From: Cyathus striatus
Taxonomy: Eukaryota > Basidiomycota > Agaricomycetes > Agaricales > Nidulariaceae
Assembly: GCA_025738555.1 (NCBI GenBank)
Contig: JAOVFP010000017.1
Location: forward strand, 682,001-746,000
Length of the DNA stretch: 64,000 nt
Direction: 5' to 3'
In this document: positions 36,778 to 48,890 of the stretch, piece after piece
Numbering within the stretch: position 1 is the first letter of the stretch
Layout: the number at the start of each line of letters is the position of its first letter
The notes under the pieces: model-generated
What the model was told of the DNA's origin: nothing
Seen by the model: the letters and a program-made list of their open reading frames with translations, nothing else
The model's database searches: none
Program-made: the position numbers and the translations under genes

Positions 36778-37290
36778 ATTGCAAGGTGAAATGAATGTAT
36801 CACGTTAATCAGTTAGAGGCTCGAGGCTCACTAACGCCTTGTGATAAGTATATAATTACCGCGTGAAATTGAACGACGAAACAAAGGCGGCGAGAACTAG
36901 CCTTATGTATCACTGCCTAGTCGCAGCGAGGATCGTGCATGGTGTTGAAACTTGAAACAACGCAGGCGTACTAGTAACGCCAAGACATTCACGAGTCGAG
37001 GGTCGAAGACAGCGCCGACGCCCAAGATGCGGTAAGGGCCAACATACCCTTCTCAACGGTGTCATAGTGCATATAAACATCTCGCTCAACGCAACACGAA
37101 GAAAAGACAAAACTAAATGCAATAATCATTCCAGTGCGGCGATCCAGTAACATAATAACATAACAAAGTGTCCAAGAAAATAAAATGGTAGTCGAATCAT
37201 AAAGCGTCTTTCTTTCAAGCGAAGCGCAATAGTAAGGTCCTGATGAATCCTATTTTCCCCTTCCTTCTGTTCCACCCCCCCAAAAGCAGC
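36778..37290. other. Intergenic stretch, 3' flank of the CFEM gene
   Basis: No gene recognised. C/A-rich sequence near 37265-37290 lies directly after the CFEM stop codon. Confidence 0.4.
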
Positions 37291-38085
37291 TTAGACAAGG
37301 AAAACACCCACAAGCCCACCAACAACCGCTACAACACCAGCCATAATCCCACCCATACCCATCAACTCGACTTTTCCACCCGCACTGCTAGCAGAGGACG
37401 AAGCGGCGCCTGAGGATGCGGCGGAGGACGCTGCGCTGGATGAAGCGCGGGATGAGGATGCTGCTGAGCTGCCTGAGGCAGCTGAGGAGCGAGTCACTGA
37501 GACGGAGGCGGAGCCTGAGGACGGGAGAGCAGTGACGCTTCCTGAAGCTGGAGCTGTTGCAGAGGAGAGTGGGGCAGATGCGGATCCTGAGGCGGAGGCA
37601 GTAGCAGAAGTCGTGCCTGCTGTGTCAGTATCAGTGCCTGATGCTGATGCTGAAGCTACGAGAAAAGCAAAAGAAATGTTAAAGAGTGAGAAAAAGAGGG
37701 AAGAGGGCGGACGTACTGGCACCACACTCCTGCTGCTGCAACGCCTGAGCAGCGGTCAGATCAGCGGGGGTACAGTTGTCTTGGAGACATGACAAGGCGG
37801 AGGCTTGGAATGAATCTGAGGCGCATACGCAGGCTATGTCTGAGCTGTTGGGGTGTCAGTGACGTGGCAAGTTGAAAGGGAAGCGAAAAAGAAAGGGGAG
37901 GGAGGGGAAAGAAAGCAGAGAAAGACGCACAAAGAGCTACACCCAGCATCAGTAGCAGCAGTCGTAACGCACTGCAACAAGCACGGTGAAACACCAGAAG
38001 TCGGAGCACCAGTCGTAGCGGTGTCGGTTGTGCTCTGTGCGTACACGGACAACGCAAGAGCGAGGACAACTGTCGAAGCGTGCAT
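37291..38085 (-). CDS. CFEM-domain secreted protein, probably GPI-anchored
   Basis: Model: complement(37291..37655, 37717..37844, 37931..38085), 215 residues, phases consistent. A signal peptide (MHASTVVLALALSVYAQ) is followed by a complete CFEM domain spread over exons 1 and 2. Its Cys pattern reads SPCLLQC, DAGC, SDIACVCA, LSCLQDNC and QECGA, eight cysteines, with the Asp before CVC that coordinates haem iron in studied CFEM proteins. A long Ser/Ala/Thr-rich linker and a hydrophobic C-terminus (GMGGIMAGVVAVVGGLVGVFLV) suggest GPI anchoring in the plasma membrane or wall. CFEM proteins act in haem/iron uptake, adhesion or host interaction. Three diverged relatives lie at 43689-50265 on the same strand. 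Confidence 0.9.
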
Positions 38086-38689
38086 TTTGAATTACGAGTT
38101 TACGAGTATACGAAGTAGAGGAGAGGAAGAAAGAAAGAAACTTGAGAGAGGAAAAGAGGTTCTAAGAAGACGGAAAACCTAAGGAAGGGGGGTTGAATTT
38201 GATTTGGAGGGTTTATATGAGGAAATGAGGGTGGGAATGCGAAGGCATGAATGGAAGCTGGACTGCAAGAAGCGTGGTGCGGCCTGTCGAGCCCTGTCAC
38301 TGAGTCAGGTCATGGGTTGCGGCGGACACGACGTGACGTGACGTAATTGATTTCGATGTGGGGTGTACCCCTTTTTCAATTCCAATTCTAGAGCGGGGTG
38401 GTTACGTGTTCAACAGGCGGCGGAGGCGGAGACAACTGTATCCGCCAAGATGGTTTGAGAATTGAGTTGTATCCCTACGAACTGTCGTCAAATACAACAT
38501 ACAATTGAAATATAGTACAGAAGAACGTTAATACTATCAACGACCATTCAAAAGTGTCTTTCCTTCCCACTCCACACCACTACCGACTCAAAAACTAAAT
38601 CAAACGCAAAAACACTAATACTTTACTAGTAAGTTGAAACAAATGTCGAGTCTTGACTACTCCATAGCCGTGAATTAAAATCGTGTAAG
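38086..38689. promoter_or_regulatory. Upstream region of the CFEM gene
   Basis: A TATA-like ATATAAACCC box (minus strand) lies about 120 bp upstream of the ATG, next to C-rich sequence. Further upstream no gene is recognised. Confidence 0.4.
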
Positions 38690-40200
38690 TGCATATGCAT
38701 CATGTCTATGCTTCAAGCATGGAGCGTTAGGCCTTAGGAGTGACACGATGAAGCCTGAAGTGAACATTATAGAGTGGACAGGAATTTTAAAAGTTAAAGT
38801 TGACGTGAATGTGAAATTAACCATCAGAACGAACGATGTCCACATACATGCGAACCGCCGTTAATCCATACTAAAACATGTAGAAAGACACGAATATCCT
38901 CTGAAAATACAATCTACGTGCTTCGCTGTCTGTATATTAAAAGTCGCATAAGTGCATACGCACGATGTATCTGTGTGTTTCGTGGAGCGCTAATGGTTTC
39001 ACGGGAGGTGAGATGAACTTGATGGAGAGGAAACCGGAAAGCTGAGGGGGTTAAGTAATGTGAATGTGAACGTGCGTGAAAGAGAACATAGACATGAACG
39101 TGATGACCTGAATGAGGATACCAATGGAGGAAAGAGGAACGTGAACGACAAAAACTGAGATGAATGCAACGTGCGCGTGAGATCATAAAGTTTTAGACGA
39201 AGATTTAGGTGAACTCTAATGTAAAGCTTGGTGAAGAATCAGAACGTAGATATCATGTATCATGCTAGTGGAGAACGCCAAGAAATTGGAAAGTGACCAT
39301 CAAAGACAGCAAGTAACCTGAACACCAATACTTGGAACGTAAGGAAAAATGGATGCGTAGAACGAAGAGATTAACTTGAATCAGAAAGAACACGAATCAA
39401 AAAACGTGTGGTCCGATAAGAGTTAGGTCCACGAAGGAACGAACGAGAAACAACACGAGAAATCCAAATCGTATCGCATAATTGATGTCCCAATAACGCA
39501 CTCAGTTTAGCACATACTTGCTATGAATATGGTTGTCGATGGCTGTGGATTGGGATCTCTGGGACTGGTGCAGGTGTATGATATCTTTTTGCTTCGTGGG
39601 GTGTTAGTGCTAGTGTTACGATAAACATGTTGGAGTGGAAAACGGGAGGAGGGGAGTTAATGTGATTGTGAACTTTAAACACAACATGGTGGCTAAAATG
39701 AACTACGAAGGAAAGAGGCCCGGGAACGTAAAAAAGAAACGTGAACAGCCGCTAAGTTAAAACAACAAGTAAAGGAATCTCAACATAGATATCATGTATC
39801 ATGCTGGTCCAGAAGAACACCAAGAAATGAGAATATGATCTGAAGTAAACTGAACAAGTAGAACTTCGAATAACAATGTAAATAAGAACAGAAGCAAAAA
39901 AAACCATCAAACTAAGAGACAGCGTGATAAACTTGAATCGGAAAGAGCATTAATCCTAGGGAAGAGAACATGTGACACGAACGAACGAGAAACAACACGG
40001 GAAATCGTAATCGTACCGCGCAATTAATAAGGTAACCTAATACCACAGTCAGTTTAGCACATACTTGGTATGAATCTGGAAGCCGATGGCTGTGGATTGG
40101 GATCTCTAGTGCCGTTGGGGACGTACATATCTTTTTCTTCGTGGGGTATTAGTGGTTTTATGAGGGGGGGAGAACATGGAGAGGGTATGTGAATGTCAAA
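38690..40200. repeat. Imperfect direct repeats with a period of about 540 bp
   Basis: GATGGCTGTGGATTGGGATC occurs at 39538 and 40085. ATATCATGTATCATGCTAGT and its variant occur near 39249 and 39787. CGAACGAGAAACAACACG occurs near 39440 and 39985. CTTCGTGGGGTNTTAGTG occurs near 39592 and 40138, with a weaker third copy (TTTCGTGGAGCGCTAATGG) near 38979. Two full copies and one eroded copy are visible. No open frame is conserved between copies. Confidence 0.7.
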
Positions 40201-40353
40201 GTGATCATGATGAAAGACTTAAAAGTTCTCCTGAGTTAAAGCCTGAGTTTTCTGTTTAGACTCGTGAACCCGAGGAAATATGAGCTTTTCATGTTAAAGC
40301 TTGAGTTAAGTCTGGATGTATTGGTCCTATTGACAAGGTCTGTCTAAAACTTA

Positions 40354-41118
40354 TCAACCTGCAACTTGTCTATCTACAATGTGCCTATCTGTAGCTTCAA
40401 GTCCACCCTGAACTTGTTTACGACGCTTCTCATGTAGATATGTGATAGTCGCAATAAGATCCGTCACCAAAGTCCCCACTGAGGCTAAAATCGTAGCATC
40501 CTTTATACTTACAGTTGCTATCATCTCCTTATTAACAATAGCGGCACCAAGTGCCCCCGCAGGAGGCAATAAAATACCACCCATTATCAAGCTAATATCG
40601 AGTATTCTTTCGTGATCCAATCCCTTGCAGAGAATATATCCACTGCCTACAAGTCCAACACTGATGGCGAACATAACCGAGCCGCCAATGGCACCGATAA
40701 TTAATACGACGCGTAGTGGAATAAGTTCTGGTCCGTCATAATAGGCACTGATTGCTGCGATACTAATATAGTAATATGACTTGGATGAGATTATTTTTCA
40801 ATGGTTGTAGCGCAGGTGTTATACTGACATTAAATAGATAAACCATCCTGCGAACCTAATATAGCTTGCATGAGATTATTTCGTTCGACGGTTGTAGTGA
40901 ATGTGTTACACCGACATTGAAATAATGCATAATAGAGTTCCAAGTACATTCATCATGATGTAAAAGCAACTAAAAAGAGGCGTTAGTCCTTCAGTGTTGC
41001 GAAATGGGGTATATGATACTTGCATAGCCATACTGATGCGCTCCTTGATAGGTGGGAGTTGGGGCTCTTCATTTTCGAGATCGAACTGAGTATATTCATT
41101 TCGTGGATGTTGAGACAT
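40354..41118 (-). CDS. Small multi-pass membrane protein with a 27-nt microexon
   Basis: Model: complement(40354..40762, 40829..40855, 40916..41118), 212 residues; donors GTCGGT and GTCAGT, all phases 2. The N-terminus (MSQHPRNEYTQFDLENEEPQ) is polar and cytosolic in character. About four to five hydrophobic segments follow: LFSCFYIMMNVLGTLLCIIS, the microexon-encoded FAGWFIYL segment, VVLIIGAIGGSVMFAISVGL, the GGILLPPAGALGAAIV segment and a weak last one, then a basic tail. The paralogue at 41956-42702 has the same exon lengths for the microexon and the same splice phases, which supports the model. No family is recognised and function is unknown. Confidence 0.65.
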
Positions 41119-41955
41119 TGATATGGACTCGGAATCATTGGTTCGTATAGCTTACGCATCCTTTATATACTTAGGAAAGTGAATACAGTAGCATAGAATT
41201 CGGCCATTCTAAATTGAACCTACGTATTTAATCCTTATCGATTATCACCAAATTCAGTTGTCAGTCGGTGCAGTATCGAGATATGGCTAGTTATCTTGTT
41301 GTGTTATGAACGTTGTTGCTGTACATTTCCCGTATAAGAGCTATGGACACAACACTATTAATGCTATTTAATTATTTGCTGACTTGTTTCCTCGCTTCAC
41401 ACATTTTCTTATTAATCCATTGTAAGGGAAAAGGCGAGCTTAACACATAAAAAAAGAAATAAAAATAGCGAGTCGGTTGAAAGACCGTTCAACCTGGGCG
41501 CTCTAAGGTGTCGATAGGGGAATTTCAAAGTCTGACTGTGAAGGGGATAAATTTCACTAAATTGCGAGAAAGCAGATACCACAAATTTATAGAAAGAGTT
41601 TGCTAAACGGAAATTAAAGGGTTCTTGAGATAAATAGCGAGAGAAAAAGGGTCAGAGTGTAGGGTATGAGTAAGTAGGACGGAGAAATTGAGACAAAGAA
41701 AACCAGAAAATCGGAACGGCTCGACGCGCGTTCCGAGTCACGTGATCTCAATGCCAGAACTTGAAGAATACCGATTTTTGTAGTGCAGGCGAATCGCCTG
41801 CTCTACACCATACAAGCAAGGTTTCAGTCGACTCAGTCGGCGCTTCTCAGCATTTATTTACATACCATTAATTATATGGGTTACGGTCAAGCTCTATTGT
41901 GTCTGGATGTATTGGCCTAGTGACAACGTCTATCTACAATCTATCCATCTGCAGC
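41119..41955. other. Intergenic spacer between the paired membrane genes
   Basis: The part near 41180-41300 shares words with the dispersed segment at 42767-42940 and 45297-45475 (TCAGTCGGTGCAGTATCGA). A short hairpin word GCAGGCGAATCGCCTGC lies near 41787. No gene seen. Confidence 0.45.
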
Positions 41956-42702
41956 CTATCTACCTGCTTCATGTTTATCTTGAACTTCTCTATGACGCCT
42001 CTCACGACCAGTAACTATACAAAATAAAATGCAATGTACAATAGCAGCAAAGATATTCCCCACAGAAGCCAGAATCGTAGCATTCTTTACACTAACCGTT
42101 GCTATCATCGCCTTATTAACAATAGCGGCACCAAGTGCCCCCGCAGGAGGAGGCAATAGAATACCACCAGTGATCAAGCAAATATCGAATATTCTTCCAT
42201 GGTTCCTTCCCTTTAATATAATATATGCACTCCATGGAAGTGCGGCACTAATGGCGCACATAATCAAGCCGCCAATCGCGCTGATGATTAATGCATTGCC
42301 TAGTGTGATAAGTCCTGGTTCGTAATAGTAGGAGTTGATTGCTGCAAGCCTAATATAGCTTGGATGAGATTATAATCTGACGGTTGTAATGAATGTTTTA
42401 CACTGACAATTCATAGATAGCCCATCCTACGAACCTAATATAGCTTGTATGAGATTATTTCGTCCGATGGTTTTAGCAGATATGTTACACAGACATTGGA
42501 AGGACACAGAATACAACTCCAAACACGGTCAACACAACGTAGTTGACTCTAAAGAGGTGTTAGCCTTTCATAATTGCGAGAATGGGGTACATGATACTTG
42601 CATAGCTATAGCGATGCGCACCTTGATGGGTGGGAGTTGAGGCTTCCCACTTTCGAGATCGATATGAGTCTGAGGGGATTCATTTGGTGGATAGTGTGAC
42701 AT
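41956..42702 (-). pseudogene. Decayed tandem copy of the membrane-protein gene
   Basis: Exon 3 (41956-42349) and the 27-nt exon 2 (42408-42434) are intact in frame and clearly paralogous to 40354-41118 (GALGAAIVNK, ATVSVKNATILASVG). Exon 1 (about 42495-42702) begins MSHYPPNESPQTHIDLESGK but is 5 nt longer than its counterpart because of small insertions and deletions, runs into TGA after VSCTPFSQL, and cannot join the rest in frame. The gene is therefore probably non-functional unless an internal start is used. Confidence 0.7.
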
Positions 42703-43688
42703 TGATATAATTTCTGGTCGTCAGAACTCATTGGATCGTGTAGCGTACGCGTCCTTTATACACCCGCAGGTCGTGATCGATTCGGCCAAAATTGACGTCA
42801 ATCTGATGCAAAAAAAAACGCAATAACCCCAGTTTAGTCGATCACGTATTCTCTTATCACTGAATTCAGCTATCAGCCGGTGCAGTCAGGCTCGAAATGC
42901 TGGAAAATAATGTTCTTTAAATATAGTGAAGAGGAGAGGATTTGCACATATGTATTTGTATCGGGGTGTGCAAATTTGGTATTAACGTACAGAGGACAAA
43001 AGACATGGGAACAAGCCCATAAATGGAAATATGATTCAGCATAGTTTACCTCAAGCCTCTAGCCTCGTCGACGGTCTCTTGGGTTGGGTTTGAGCATGCT
43101 CGAACGGGCGCGAAGCAGTCGAGCCTCTTGGGCGGGTGGGAACTACTCCGCGATTCTGAATCGCCAGTATTTGCGCGGAGGCCGTGTGTACATCAGTTAA
43201 TTTCTTTATACCATAGGGGACGATAATATACAAGTAAACAAGACATCTGAATTGCAAAGCTAATTCACTATAGTCCTTAAGTCTTTCAAGGTCCTCGCCA
43301 AAATAGCAACCGAGTCCATCCAGCAAAATTGGGGATCAGAGAGGGAGGGAATAAAATGAAGATAAACTTAAAGTGGTGATCAACGTTAAGTATCGGAGCG
43401 AGCGTTCGTAAGACTATGTTCATAGCCGGCATTCTTGCTCAAGGTATCCAAACGTACTCTCGCAATCGACAGAGCCTAACAGCTATGTGGAGGAGTGAAC
43501 AAAAATGACTTCGATTATTTCAAGTATCAAAATAAAAAACAGCTAATACAGTCAAAGTCCGAAGAATTATCTGCAGGTCGGATACAGCGTAGTATTACGA
43601 TTGGCTATAGCGTCCGAAAGCGCCAGTGCGAGTCCAACAACTCGGAGACGAAGAAAAGGAACAGCGAAATTATAATGTCAACATACAC
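42703..43688. repeat. Spacer holding a dispersed repeat segment
   Basis: 42767-42940 (GTCGTGATCGATTCG, GTCGATCACGTATTCTCTTA, GAAAATAATGTT) is repeated at 45297-45475. About 43073-43143 (GGTTGGGTTTGAGC and GGGCGGGTGGGA) is repeated at about 48782-48843. The minus-strand open frame 43051-43326 overlaps the second of these and has no recognisable domain. Confidence 0.6.
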
Positions 43689-44651
43689 TTACCAACGTCC
43701 CATGTAATCTATTCCGGAGCACAAACACTGGAAACACAATTCCCTAATCTGACGATGATTCAAATAAAAGACATAACCAGCCCCTAAGTACACAAAAACA
43801 CAAATAACCAAATTAGCACCTCACGCCATGACAACCCAAAGAACACTCACCAACAGCAAGTGCGGTAATAATAATAATCGCAGCGGTAAGCAGCATCCAC
43901 TGAGTAGGGGCAATGAGTGACTCGGGGAAATTTGATCTTCTCCGTGGGTTTGTACAAACGCACTCGCATGCCGGGCATGTTGATGATGGGGAAGGCGAAG
44001 CAGAGGTAGGTGCCGTAGAAGAGACCAATGTAGAGGACGGGGCGGTGGTTGATGGTGCCGTAGGTGAGGCTGAAGTAGTGGAGGAAGACTCCGTGGTGCT
44101 AGCCCACTCTTGCTCAGGAGCACGAATATTCAGGGGATAACTCGATATGTAATCTTCTGGAACAATCATATCATAAATAAAGACACGACAGATGAAACAA
44201 AAATAGTACTTACCGGAACACAAGTTCGTGTCGTCTTCGTGTGGTATATCGAAAAAGAGAAGCTCTGTTGCTGATGCTTGATACGTGGATGAGCGGCAGA
44301 CATGATTTGTGTCCGGTGTGCTGTGTGAGGTAGAGCGTTAGTGAAGGTGCCGTGGGAGGTGAGTAACAAAATCGGGATAGAAAGGAAGCCTATAAAGAAG
44401 GATCGTAGAAATATAACATGAAGAAAGGAACGCGCGGAGTCAGACCAAAAAGCACTCTTCGAAATGCATACAACCAGGCCCAACGCAAACACGCCGGAAA
44501 CTATGGTACACCATTGAACTCGAACATGAGAAACCAAAATGAAAACTAGAAAAGAAGAACTGAAAGAGAATACACACGACGTTGCACATGTGCCACTTCT
44601 AACCGCGTTCAAAAAGGAGAGGGAGAGGAGAAAGAGCGACGAGAAGAGCAT
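43689..44651 (-). CDS. CFEM-derived secreted/membrane protein, cysteine-depleted (paralogue A)
   Basis: Model: complement(43689..43783, 43851..44156, 44214..44320, 44578..44651), 193 residues, all GT-AG and in phase. Signal peptide MLFSSLFLLSLSFLNAVRS is followed directly by GTCATS. Exon 2 encodes TPDTNHVCRSSTYQASATEL, which aligns with the CFEM DxACVCASxxFQASA segment, but the two following cysteines are lost. A Ser/Thr/Pro-rich linker, a Cys cluster CPACECVC and a C-terminal helix MLLTAAIIIITALAVG follow. Exon 1 (74 bp) has the same length as in paralogue B and is 81 bp shorter than in the canonical CFEM gene. Function unknown; probably a single-pass surface protein. Confidence 0.62.
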
Positions 44652-46143
44652 GTGTAATTATGAAAAGTACTTGGTTGTATGTTATAGTAGTATAAATAGA
44701 GGAGAGGGGAGGGGAGAAGGAGGAGAAGGAGGAGAAGGAGAACGTCTTGCACTGGGTCGTTTAGTCGTAAATGAGTGTGTAAAGCAGAAGAATGAGTTGA
44801 TTATCGGATTTGAACCGATTTATACCTGCGGGGGTGGGAAAAGAAGCACTACGGAGGCGGGGCGGACCGAAACGTATTCACGCCGTATCGGAACCGCTGG
44901 AGGAGTCAGAAGGATAACATATCTTCGACAACGTATTATGAAAGCAGAAAGCCGTTGGACATAGATTCTTGCAAGTCGTCTCATCCACTATCATATAAAA
45001 AAAGAGTCTGCACTATTAGTGTTAGTGTACGTCCTACAGTAACCGTAGCCATATCCGGGCTCCTAAACCAGCCATATCGCTCGCTCGAATGGCCTACGTA
45101 GGATAAGATAAGTGTGTACAAACAAAGAGTAAACAAATCTAAGAGGCCAAACTCGCTCGAGGCGCTGCATAATCGGCCGACGTTGTGACGTGTGATGGGT
45201 TTCAGTGCAAAGGACACGCCATATAACCAAGACAATTCACGATGGACATAGACAAAAAGAGCACGCAGAGAGTTAGCATGAGATATAGTTACGCACGTAG
45301 GTCGTGATCGATTCGATCAAGATTTGCAGTCAATCTGACGCCAAAAAAACGCAATAAGTATCCCCAGTTCTAGTCGATCACGTATTCTCTCATCTCTGAA
45401 TCCAGTTATCAGTTGGCGCAGTATCGAAATGCTAGAAAATAATGTTATTTTGGACATTGTGAAGAAGAGAGGACGTTTTCTTTGTATTGGAGAGTGAAAG
45501 TTTTGGTATTAATGTACATCAGACCGATTCAACCAGCGGGTTCCTGTTACTAAAATTGACGTGCAGTTCAGTGTACTACACGTATATAAAGAGTGCAAGT
45601 GCCAAAAAGAAATGATAAGTCGTCTCGGAACTTGTAGACTGCAGCCCGGCGTGGCGTTGTGGTGCCACATGGATAAAGAGGATGGAGAGGAGGCTTATGT
45701 AGGAGAAGCAGGGCTAAATATGAAAGAGGCAGAAGTGTCAGAGGATAAAATGAACCCTCAAGCAGTCCCCACGGACCAAGTAGAACATTGGAACAAGTAC
45801 GTTAAATCGAAACACATACTTCACCTCATGCTCTAACCTATGTAAATAGATCTAAATGCACGCTCGGAAACAACGGTTCTAGAAGCCAGCAGAGAAGTTG
45901 TATCCGCCAGGAATGAAATATAACTCAAATTCACTTAAAATTTCAAATCGTAACCTACAATTGACAAAATTATACAGTACAACATTTCAAAGTACAAAAC
46001 AATTATCACAGTCATAACGCAAGTAATGTAGTATAAAAGTCCAAGAGTCCAAAAGCGCCAAAGTGTACAACGAGAGTGTGCCATAAACTCACCACCGCCC
46101 CCTCCTCGTAATCCCCTGCGCAAAACCACCGCCCACAAGACCC
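44652..46143. promoter_or_regulatory. Upstream region of paralogue A and spacer
   Basis: A purine-rich microsatellite (GAGGAGAAGGAGGAGAAGG) lies at about 44715-44740. The conserved word GGTTCAAATCCGATAATCA (minus strand, 44798-44816) with a TATAAATC box just before it recurs upstream of paralogues B and C. 45297-45475 is a copy of the dispersed segment at 42767-42940. The open frame 45561-45836 has no recognisable domain. Confidence 0.5.
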
Positions 46144-47098
46144 CTAGAACTGAGTCCACAGCCAATACAACACTCCTAAACACATAAATAATCAAATCAG
46201 CACCCGCACTCCCGAAAGACGAAAATGAAAACAGTTTCACCCAATAAAAAGACTGCAACTTCAATCGTGGAACTTACAAGCTGCGCCCACTTGGAAGGAA
46301 CGATGAGCCATTTGGGGAAACTGGATTCTGGCTCGGTGGGGGAGAAGGTTGTTGTGGGAGGGGGGGTAGAAACGCACTCGTAGACTTCCGACGTGGAGGC
46401 GGCCGAATAGGTGGGGGCCGGGGGGGTAGGCGTCGTTGAGGAGGTGAATGTGGAGGATGGGGTGGTACCTGAGGGTGGTGTAATAGTGGACGATGTAGGA
46501 GCAGCAGTGGCGGAGGCGGTCCCCGTAGAGGACACGGCAGAAGCGAGTTCAGGCGTGCGTACGCCTGGGCTGTCACTGGATACGTAGTATCCTCGCCCTA
46601 TCATATCATTAATAAAGACATAAGAGATAAAACGAAAATAGTACTTACCTGATCCCATATCTAAATCGTCTTCGCTGGGGCACATACGAAACTGACACCT
46701 CTCCAAGGATGAGGCCGGAACTATGGCGGGCAGGCAGACGTTATTCGCGTCTGGTGCACTGTATAAAATGGCGAGTTAGTGGAGGTGAGGAAGCGATTCA
46801 GAAGAGCGAGAAATAAAGAACGCGTATAAAGATGAAGCCTAGAAATAGAACACGAAGAAGGAAACAAACAGGGGCTCCAGGGAAACGCATACAACCAGGA
46901 TAACTACATAGAATATAGATCGCGCACGTCGCAAACACAAACGCGCCGAAGACTAAAGCACGCCAGCTCGAACGCGAGAAACAGAAATGCAAAAGAAAAG
47001 GCAAGACTGAAAGAGAAAACGCACAGTGATGTACATCCACCGCCCCTAGCCACGTTCAAAATGGAGAGCGCCGAGAGGAGGACGAGCGCAAAGAGCAT
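46144..47098 (-). CDS. CFEM-derived secreted/membrane protein (paralogue B)
   Basis: Model: complement(46144..46175, 46241..46597, 46649..46758, 47025..47098), 190 residues. Signal peptide MLFALVLLSALSILNVARG is followed by GGCTSL and then APDANNVCLPAIVPASSLER, CQFRMC and PSEDDLDMGS, the second half of a CFEM domain. The first Cys block (CxxxCV) is missing. A long Ser/Thr/Pro linker and a hydrophobic segment (STIEVAVFLLG) precede a very short last exon. Intron phases (2, 1, 1) equal those of paralogues A and C. Membrane-bound surface protein inferred; function unknown. Confidence 0.6.
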
Positions 47099-48401
47099 GT
47101 CAGTTGGTCGTATGTTGCGGTAGGGTAAAGAGGAGAGGGGGGGTAAAGATACAGTGTTGCAGGGTTGGGTTGGGTAGTCGTAAATGAGAGTAGAATTTGA
47201 AAGCGGATGAAGGAGCTGATTATCGAATTTGAACAGATTTAAACCCCGCGGGGGGGGAGGGGAGGGTGTGGGAAAAGAAGCACCGTGTGCGGCGGACCGA
47301 AACGCATCAACGGCACGGCCGGAGGATAACATACCTTCGACAGTCTCATTCTCGATGTTGGCAATACGCTCCTTCAAGTCATCTCGGATACTACCACGAG
47401 TCATAATGCTAGTACGTATATCCTGTGGGGAGGAAGTATCTTATACCCACACAACATAATCAAAACACGTCAAATAATACATCAACGAGAGTCTAGAGAC
47501 ATATCCAGACTAACAGATACTCTTTAAATGCATACCGCACATAACGAAAGTTATTCTGTACTCCAAGACTTAATTTATCGCATAACTCAAAGTCAAAGGG
47601 AGAACGTACGCGCCAGGACAGCTGTTGCCAGTAATGTAATTTGCAATGCAAGGGGGGGGTTTGGAATTTAAAGTCCAGCACTGACGAGAGCTGCGAATCG
47701 CAGCGAACGAGACAGCGACGATACTTAGTTATGAGGCGCATTTCGGTTTCATAAGAAAATAATTGGTGTACGAATGTATATGAGGAAAAAGTGGACGATG
47801 GACTTGACACCGAGACCTTGCGGTTTTTATATGTGATAACTTTGTAAAGCGACTCTTAGGTAAACGCCGGAGCGAAAGATTAAAAGGTGAAAGTCTTGTC
47901 TAATCGTCGGGCAGTCGTAGATACGTAGTCTCCATATCCAAGCCTATCCAAGCATAGGATGTGCTGCTGCGATATTGGTTGGTTATGCAAGAAATACCTC
48001 TTCATGAGTCTGGTGTCCTGCGGAAATGAGTGAACCAGTGTCGACACGGTGCTCGCTCAGGTATATAATAGGGAATAATTGAGAACGTCGATCACAGTAA
48101 GATTAGGTCATTGGAGAAAGCGACGGATGAACGTTGAACGGCCTCAAATTTCATGTCCTCATCGAAGAATGACCTTTATCATAATCAGGGGCCTTGTCTC
48201 GCCATCCGTATGTGTCACTTCCATGATTTGGTAGATTTAGCACCCTATTCGCTCGTCACCTCCACCTCCCTCATGCTAACTCGTTCAGTAATTCAGTGCT
48301 GCCATTCAACAAACTGGTATGATTCACTGAATTTGTCTATTCAGCGCTGGTTTATATAAAGTTTTATAACCCCTCTTGAGCTGACGCGTCATTTTGCTTC
48401 G
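47099..48401. promoter_or_regulatory. Upstream region of paralogue B and spacer
   Basis: GTTCAAATTCGATAATCAGC with a TTTAAATC box (minus strand, 47219-47243) matches the upstream element of paralogue A. The remainder, to 48401, shows no recognised gene. Confidence 0.45.
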
Positions 48402-48890
48402 TTGACCCACCCACACTACGCCGTGTTAATACACTATCCCAGCCCCAATTCACATAAAAATACATTGCCTATTATGTTTTTTATCCAAACAGGGAGAATG
48501 CTCGCCAAAGACATTCGAAGGGCAGCCCATACTATTAGGCTCCTTCAAAGCAGAAAAGAACAAGCGGAGGCTCACAGCAGTCTACCGACATTTCAAAAAG
48601 TTGCAACTCAGAAAAATTGCGCTCCTCATGAGGAAGGCTCTTTATACTATGTTTGGAGATGTCGCAATGCGTTTGGTGATGTCATTGGTGCCGAGCACGT
48701 TGATCCAAGTACGAGACGTCTACGACGAACAAGATCTCTACAAGGGAGACACAAAGGCCTTTTTGAGGAATGGGACCGTTGCGTTGGGTTTGAGCTTGTT
48801 CAAAAGGGACACGAAGAAATCGAGTCGCCTGGGCGGGTGGGACGCCGTAGGCAGCACAGTTGGCTGAAGTGGGACCCACGGAAATTCTAA
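48402..48890 (+). CDS. Hypothetical open frame (doubtful)
   Basis: A 162-codon frame overlaps another open frame (48601-48867, 88 codons) in a different phase. The downstream part GLSLFKRDTKKSSRLGGWD region is repeated at DNA level near 43073-43143. Neither frame has a recognisable domain, signal peptide or convincing splice sites. It may be a decayed duplicated gene or a chance frame. Confidence 0.2.
   Translation: MTHPHYAVLIHYPSPNSHKNTLPIMFFIQTGRMLAKDIRRAAHTIRLLQSRKEQAEAHSSLPTFQKVATQKNCAPHEEGSLYYVWRCRNAFGDVIGAEHVDPSTRRLRRTRSLQGRHKGLFEEWDRCVGFELVQKGHEEIESPGRVGRRRQHSWLKWDPRKF

Noticed and set aside
43051..43326. 91-codon minus-strand open frame
   Set aside because: Overlaps a dispersed DNA repeat and has no recognisable domain.
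44798..44830. tRNA B-box-like GGTTCAAATCC upstream of CFEM paralogues
   Set aside because: No A box or cloverleaf; the shared position relative to three paralogous genes fits a promoter element better.
45561..45836. 91-codon open frame
   Set aside because: No recognisable domain, signal or splice context; composition typical of chance frames.
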